Shown here one piece after another: positions 57,181 through 64,000 of a DNA stretch of 64,000 nucleotides. Numbering within the stretch: the stretch's first letter is position 1; every line of letters starts with the position of its first letter. The notes under the pieces were generated by a model. The model saw only the letters and a program-made list of their open reading frames with translations. It was not told the origin of the DNA and did not search any database. Where the stretch lies: positions 1,051,501 through 1,115,500 of the forward strand of contig NZ_CP016294.1 of the NCBI RefSeq assembly GCF_001704155.1, written 5' to 3'. Origin of the DNA: Stenotrophomonas rhizophila (GTDB lineage Bacteria; Pseudomonadota; Gammaproteobacteria; Xanthomonadales; Xanthomonadaceae). Both the position numbers and the translations under genes were made by a program.

Positions 57181-58254
57181 GTGGACGAACAACACATCGA
57201 CAACAGCCTCGACGCCGGCAACGACGACGGCACCCCGGGCTGGGACGCCATCAACGCGGCCCTGGCCGCGCTGTACCCCGGCCAGGAGCCGCGCCATTAC
57301 GGCACCGCGCTGCCGTACACGCTGGGTGGGCGCGATCCGCTCGATGGCATCAGCGTGTACCGTGCCGAGCTGCCGCGCCCGCACTGGCATTACGTCACCT
57401 ACGGTTTCTCCGAGCTGTACGACAAGCAGAGCGATGACGCTGACAGCAGCGGCTTCGGCTTCGAGCTCACCTTCCGCCTGGCCATCGACAGCGGCGAGGA
57501 CACCCCGCCGGCATGGCCGATGAACCTGCTGCAGAACCTGGCGCGCTACGTGTTCGGCAGCGGCAACGTGTTCGAGGCCGGGCACCACATGAATGCCAAC
57601 GGTCCGATCGCGCTGGATACCGACACCTGCCTGCGCCACCTGGCCTTCATGCCCGATCCGCAGCTGCCGGCGCGGGCCACGCCCAATGGTGAACTGGCGT
57701 TCCTGCAGGTGATCGGGCTGAGCGACGACGAGATGGCGGCGATCAAGCGCTGGTCGACCGACGGGGTGCTGCAGGCATTGGCGCCGCGCATGCCGCTGTG
57801 GATCACCGACCTGCACCGTGCCAGCCTGCTGGATGACCCGGCGCTGGTAAGGCAACTGCAGGAAGGCAGCGAACGCGAAGGGTCCAGTACCGCGGTCCTG
57901 TTCGTGGAGACCCTGGCGTGGCGCGAAGAAGGCAACCAGGTCGTGCTGGTGCTGGGGGCGGGGCAGGTGCCCAATGTGCTTGAACTGCTGCCGCTGCGCC
58001 TGCGCCATGGCAATCCGTTGACCATCGTCAGCCGCGAACACGAGTGGGTGTTCGCCCCCGGTGACCGCGATGCTGTCGCCAAGGACGGGGAGGGCATGCG
58101 CTGCACGCTGACTGCGCAGGGCCTGGATGCGCTGGAGCAGCAGGTGCAGGCTGGGCGCGGGCGCTATCCCGTACCGGGCACGGGGCTGGTGGTGGAAGTA
58201 GTGCCGACCGCACTGCGCGATGCGCATGGCAATGTGGTGCGCGAGATCGGCTGA
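57181..58254 (+). CDS. SUFU (Suppressor of fused) domain protein
   Basis: A 357-residue protein whose first ~190 residues match the bacterial SUFU family: PGWDAINAALAALYPGQEPRHYGT, GGRDPLDGISVYRAELPRPHWHYVTYGFSELYDK and NLLQNLARYVFGSGNVFEAGHHMNANGPI, all split family motifs. The rest is a C-terminal half also found in these proteins. Bacterial SUFU-superfamily proteins have been proposed as immunity proteins for polymorphic toxins, but no toxin lies nearby. GTG 57181 with AGGAG at 57170-57174 is preferred. ATG 57136 would add 15 residues and lacks a good ribosome-binding site. Confidence 0.88.
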   Translation: MDEQHIDNSLDAGNDDGTPGWDAINAALAALYPGQEPRHYGTALPYTLGGRDPLDGISVYRAELPRPHWHYVTYGFSELYDKQSDDADSSGFGFELTFRLAIDSGEDTPPAWPMNLLQNLARYVFGSGNVFEAGHHMNANGPIALDTDTCLRHLAFMPDPQLPARATPNGELAFLQVIGLSDDEMAAIKRWSTDGVLQALAPRMPLWITDLHRASLLDDPALVRQLQEGSEREGSSTAVLFVETLAWREEGNQVVLVLGAGQVPNVLELLPLRLRHGNPLTIVSREHEWVFAPGDRDAVAKDGEGMRCTLTAQGLDALEQQVQAGRGRYPVPGTGLVVEVVPTALRDAHGNVVREIG

Positions 58255-58273
58255 TCGCGCGCACCACATTCGT

Positions 58274-58885
58274 TTATTGCAGGCCTTCGGCCTTCAGCGC
58301 GGCCTGCACGCCGGTGTCGGCTTCCATCCGGGTCTTGAACGCAGCCAGGTTGTCCAGGCCGGCCAGGTCGACCTTGGCACCGGCTGCCCAGCGCAGGGTG
58401 ATGTAGAAGTATGCGTCGGCGTAGCTGCGGAAGCCGGCCAGCCAGGGCTTGTCAGCCAGCTGGCGGTTGGCGGTCTCGAACAGGCCGCGCAGGCGCTTGC
58501 GGGCGGCGTCGCGGATCGCGTCGTACTGGCTGTCATCGGCGATGAACTTGGCCGGTGCGAACAGCGGGGAGAACGCCGGGTGCACGTCCGAGTTGACGAA
58601 GGCCAGCCAGCGGTTGGCTTCAGCGCGCTGCTGCGGGCTGCCGTCGCCGCCCAGGCCGGCCTGCGGGTAGCTGTCGGCGATGTAGCCCATGATGGCCGCG
58701 TTCTGGGTCAGCACGAAGCTGCCGTCGACGATGGTCGGCACCGAGCCGGCCGGATTGATCGCAAGATAGGCCGGGGCCTTCAGGGTGTCCTTGTCGAGCA
58801 GTTCCACCTCGAACGGCTGGCCGGTCCACTGCAGGGCGATGTGGTCGGCGGTGGAGCAGGCACCGGGCTTGCTGTACAGCTTCAT
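58274..58885 (-). CDS. gstA: Glutathione S-transferase, beta class
   Basis: A 203-residue bacterial beta-class GST that conjugates glutathione to electrophiles. The N-terminal thioredoxin-like domain starts MKLYSKPGACSTADHIAL with catalytic Cys10. NPAGSVPTIVDG holds the cis-Pro site. The C-terminal helical domain shows SYADAYFYITLRWA. It aligns along its length with E. coli GstA. The ATG at 58885 follows GGAGTT. Confidence 0.9.
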   Translation of the reverse strand: MKLYSKPGACSTADHIALQWTGQPFEVELLDKDTLKAPAYLAINPAGSVPTIVDGSFVLTQNAAIMGYIADSYPQAGLGGDGSPQQRAEANRWLAFVNSDVHPAFSPLFAPAKFIADDSQYDAIRDAARKRLRGLFETANRQLADKPWLAGFRSYADAYFYITLRWAAGAKVDLAGLDNLAAFKTRMEADTGVQAALKAEGLQ

Positions 58886-58974
58886 GGGGAACTCCGTCGG
58901 GATGCAGGAAAGGTAAGCGGCCCACTATTCCAGAGCCGGCCCCGCATCCTCAACGGTATGGCCGTAACAGATCG

Positions 58975-59433
58975 TTACGACGCGCGTGGCTTGAGTTTCT
59001 GCACGCGATAGAACGTGTGGTCGCCGATGGTGGCCACCTGGTAGGCATTGCGCCAGCTGGGGCTGGCGATGGACAGCGCGGCGAAGTGGCTGGCACCGGG
59101 CACGATTTCCTTGCGCTCGCCTTCCGGCAGCGCCCAGTTGCGCTCGGCATCAAAGGCCACGGTCATGGCTTCTTCCCATGCATCGGTGTTGCCCAGCTGG
59201 GTGCCCGGCGCCACGATGGTCGGTGCGAACTGCTTGCGTGCGGTGACCACCTTGCACATCGAATCGCCCCACAGCCCGCTGTCCAGCCGGCGCAGCGCCA
59301 CTTCCGCAACGGCTTGCTGGCCGCGCAGGGTCTGGTCACGCGCTTCGAGGTAGACGGTCGTGCTCAAGCACAGCGAATCGGCGGCCGGCTGGGGCAACAA
59401 CTGCGACAGCCAGAGAATCCAGGCCAGTTTCAT
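58975..59433 (-). CDS. SleB-type cell-wall hydrolase domain protein, exported
   Basis: A 152-residue protein with a hydrophobic start (MKLAWILWLSQLLPQPAADS) that looks like a signal peptide. The TTVYLEARDQTLRGQQAVAEVALRRL segment matches the Hydrolase_2 (SleB-type) family of peptidoglycan hydrolases, including the conserved Glu. The fold continues through GASHFAAL and TFYRVQKL. ATG 59433 has GGAG close upstream. Its substrate in this organism is not tested. Confidence 0.78.
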   Translation of the reverse strand: MKLAWILWLSQLLPQPAADSLCLSTTVYLEARDQTLRGQQAVAEVALRRLDSGLWGDSMCKVVTARKQFAPTIVAPGTQLGNTDAWEEAMTVAFDAERNWALPEGERKEIVPGASHFAALSIASPSWRNAYQVATIGDHTFYRVQKLKPRAS

Positions 59434-59695
59434 AAATCTCCTTGCTCCGTATGGGCCGCACCTGGCTGTCCATCCGATCAACGGGATGGGGCGGGGTGTA
59501 CGACTTGGCGTCATGGGGAGGCGGCCATCGGGGCCGCCCGGGAGCGGCACCCGAAAGACGTGGGGGCCGCGCGCTCACTCGAACTGGGTGGTGAGCGGGA
59601 AAGTTGGCGCACGATAGGGGGGGATTTCGCAACGCATCCTGAACCGAAAGGCTTGACATTCAGGTTCGGAAGGGGGCCGTTTTCGCCCATTCAGG

Positions 59696-59720
59696 GAGTG
59701 CCGGCCGGCGGCCGGCACTC
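59696..59720. terminator. Long GC hairpin between the hydrolase and FadH genes
   Basis: GAGTGCCGGCC (59696-59706), loop GGC, and GGCCGGCACTC (59710-59720) form a perfect 11-bp stem just past the fadH stop. No T tract follows on the minus strand. It may end fadH transcripts or belong to the palindromic repeats. The rest of 59434-59723 shows no gene. Confidence 0.55.
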
Positions 59721-59723
59721 CGG

Positions 59724-62430
<2,707 letters not shown>

Positions 62431-62530
62431 GGCGGCGTCATCGACAGGGCGTTTGACTGTAGGGCGCGCGCTGCCGCGCCGACAGATACAGATGCAGGCG
62501 AAAGCGCGCACACACCGCGCGCGCCGACGC

Positions 62531-63556
62531 TCACTCCCAGCCGGACAGCACCAGCTTGCCGGTGACCCCGCCGCCTTCCAGCAGGCGATGGGCTTCGCGC
62601 AGGTTGGCCGCATTGATGCTGCCCAACGAGGTATGCGCGGTGCTGCGCAGTTCACCGGCATCAACCAGGCTGGCCACCCGGCTGAGGATGCGGTGCTGTT
62701 CCACCATGTCGGCGGTCTGGAATCGCGATCGGGCGAACATGAATTCCCAATGGATGCCGATGCACTTGGCCTTGTAGGGATCGCCGATGCGGAGCGGGCC
62801 ACGCGGTTCCACGATGAGGCCGACATGCCCCTGCGGTGCCAGCAGCTCGCCCAGCACCTCCCAGTAGTGGTCGGTGTCGGCCAGGTTCAGCGCCACCTCC
62901 ACCTGCGCAATGCCCAGCGCCTGCAGCTGCGCCGGCAGCGGCTGGCGGTGATCGACCACATGGTCGGCGCCCATCCGGCGACACCATTCGGCCGAGTCGT
63001 CACGCGATGCGGTGGCTACCACGGTGAAGCCGGCATGGCGTGCCAGTTGAATCGCGATGGAACCGACACCGCCTGCACCGCCGATGACCAGCAGGGTCTG
63101 GCCAATGTGGCGGCGATCATCGAAATGCAGCGGCATGCGCTCGAACAGCAGTTCCCATGCGGTCAATACAGTCAGTGGCAGCGCTGCGGCTTCAGCGAAA
63201 TCCAGCGTGGTCGGCTTGCGTCCCACCAGGCGCTCATCCACCCACTGCCACTGCGCATTGCTGCCGGGTCGCGTTACGTCGCCGGCGTAATACACCTCGT
63301 CGCCCGGAGCGAACGCGGTCACGTGCGCACCCACGGCTTCAACGGTGCCTGAAGCGTCAAATCCCAGGACGCGCGGGGGCGACACCTCACCGGCGCGCGG
63401 CGCGCGCTGCTTGGTGTCGACCGGATTCACTGAGACGGCATGAACGCGCACCAGAACGTCATGCCCCTGGGGCGCGCCGGGTTCAGGTAACGCGAGGTCA
63501 AGAAGCGAATCGACGTGGTCGATGGGCAGGTACCGAGAGAGGCCGACGGCTTTCAT
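62531..63556 (-). CDS. Zinc-less alcohol dehydrogenase family/quinone oxidoreductase
   Basis: A 341-residue medium-chain dehydrogenase/reductase. The catalytic domain has VNPVDTKQRAPR and VLGFDASGTVEAVG; the zinc-binding cysteines are absent, so it is in the zinc-less group often called zinc-type alcohol dehydrogenase-like. The NADPH-binding domain shows LLVIGGAGGVGSIAIQLA. ATG 63556 follows GGAG by 6 bases. The frame is open to 63781. Quinone or enone reduction is likely but the substrate is unknown. Confidence 0.88.
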   Translation of the reverse strand: MKAVGLSRYLPIDHVDSLLDLALPEPGAPQGHDVLVRVHAVSVNPVDTKQRAPRAGEVSPPRVLGFDASGTVEAVGAHVTAFAPGDEVYYAGDVTRPGSNAQWQWVDERLVGRKPTTLDFAEAAALPLTVLTAWELLFERMPLHFDDRRHIGQTLLVIGGAGGVGSIAIQLARHAGFTVVATASRDDSAEWCRRMGADHVVDHRQPLPAQLQALGIAQVEVALNLADTDHYWEVLGELLAPQGHVGLIVEPRGPLRIGDPYKAKCIGIHWEFMFARSRFQTADMVEQHRILSRVASLVDAGELRSTAHTSLGSINAANLREAHRLLEGGGVTGKLVLSGWE

Positions 63557-63927
63557 GGCAGCTCCTGTGGAGATGAACAACGTCATCATAAGGTCGCTTT
63601 TGAACCTGTTTGCGAGCTGAATCGCCGGCCTGCGACAAACTGCATCAAATACTGTGGCGAGCCTTTGAAAACTCTGGGAAAGTCCTGAAAAGCCTTGCCA
63701 TTGTTGGGTCTTGCGGAAGTTCACCAACCTGTATAGGGTGCCACCAGCTGGACCCGGAGGAGGTCTGGTCGCTGATTTCACATGTTACGTGACCGTTAAC
63801 ATCGCCTTCACTCCCCTGAGCATAATGTTCGCGGCGGTGGCGTGCTGAATCGGCAGTCTTAAACGACGCAGTAGTGCTGGCCCATGCCTCTACCGGTTTC
63901 ATACCCCCGAAATAGGAGCTGTATTAC
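63557..63927. other. Gene-free region upstream of the last gene
   Basis: 371 bp without a credible gene. TTAACA (63796-63801) and CATAAT (63821-63826), spaced 19 bp, are a possible promoter for the downstream gene. A second weak pair is TTGCGG (63711-63716) with TATAGG (63732-63737). No repeat or terminator was seen. Confidence 0.35.
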
Positions 63928-64000
63928 ATGAACAAGAAGATCCTCACTGCCGCGCTGCTGGGCGGCCTGGCGTTTGCCCAGGCAGCCTCCGCGCAGGATT
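63928..64000 (+). CDS. Exported protein, N-terminus only (3' end outside window)
   Basis: ATG 63928 follows AGGAG (63914-63918) by 9 bases. The 24 visible residues, MNKKILTAALLGGLAFAQAA and then SAQD, form a clear signal peptide with a likely AQAASA-QD cleavage site. Similar leaders precede OmpA-like outer-membrane proteins in Xanthomonadaceae, but the mature part is outside the window, so the identity is not settled. Confidence 0.65.
   Translation, partial: MNKKILTAALLGGLAFAQAASAQD

Noticed and set aside
63645..63902. An 85-codon minus-strand frame in the last gene-free region.
   Set aside because: There is no ribosome-binding site, no family match and it overlaps likely promoter sequence.

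Overview
The window is a chromosomal segment of a high-GC gammaproteobacterium of the family Xanthomonadaceae, most likely Stenotrophomonas. Two things point there. The protein sequences and gene order (4-diphosphocytidyl-methylerythritol kinase, tRNA-Gln, prs, rplY, pth, ychF; tRNA-Tyr/Gly/Thr, tuf, tRNA-Trp, secE, nusG; the complete ribosomal-protein superoperon) are Xanthomonadaceae-like. The intergenic spaces also carry short GTAG-headed palindromes of the SMAG type known from Stenotrophomonas maltophilia.

Layout. Positions 1-4057 hold housekeeping genes: the end of ispE, tRNA-Gln, PRPP synthetase, ribosomal protein L25, peptidyl-tRNA hydrolase and the YchF ATPase. Positions 4058-4852 are an 800-bp gene-free stretch. 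It holds a terminator, a tandem ~113-bp duplication with DnaA-box-like nonamers, and two inverted copies of a ~170-bp hairpin element. A TonB-dependent receptor and a divergent exported isoaspartyl peptidase/asparaginase follow (4853-8830). From about 8880 to 42486 lies one long block of transcription and translation genes: tRNAs with tuf, secE-nusG, rplKA, rplJL-rpoBC, the str operon (rpsL, rpsG, fusA, tuf), then the S10, spc and alpha operons through rplQ. This block has clear promoters, hairpin leaders and internal terminator-like hairpins. A second gene-free stretch (42487-43153) contains another inverted pair of the long hairpin element, with SMAG repeats nested between the two copies.

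The last third (43154-64000) is ordinary chromosomal content. It encodes DsbB, a class II DAHP synthase, an MscS channel, a lipoprotein amidase, a DUF2127 protein and the TypA GTPase. Then come a cyclophilin, malate dehydrogenase, an AraC regulator facing an aldo/keto reductase, and propionyl-CoA synthetase. The remainder is a small hypothetical gene, a SUFU-domain protein, a beta-class glutathione S-transferase, a cell-wall hydrolase-like protein, FadH, a YczE-like membrane protein, a zinc-less alcohol dehydrogenase family oxidoreductase and the start of an exported protein cut by the window end.

I found no prophage, insertion sequence, CRISPR array or obvious defence system. The most unusual content is non-coding: the paired long-hairpin elements, the DnaA-box-like tandem duplication, a perfect palindrome over the -35 box of the S10 operon promoter, and the hairpins that subdivide the ribosomal-protein operons. 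All functional statements about these are inference from sequence alone.
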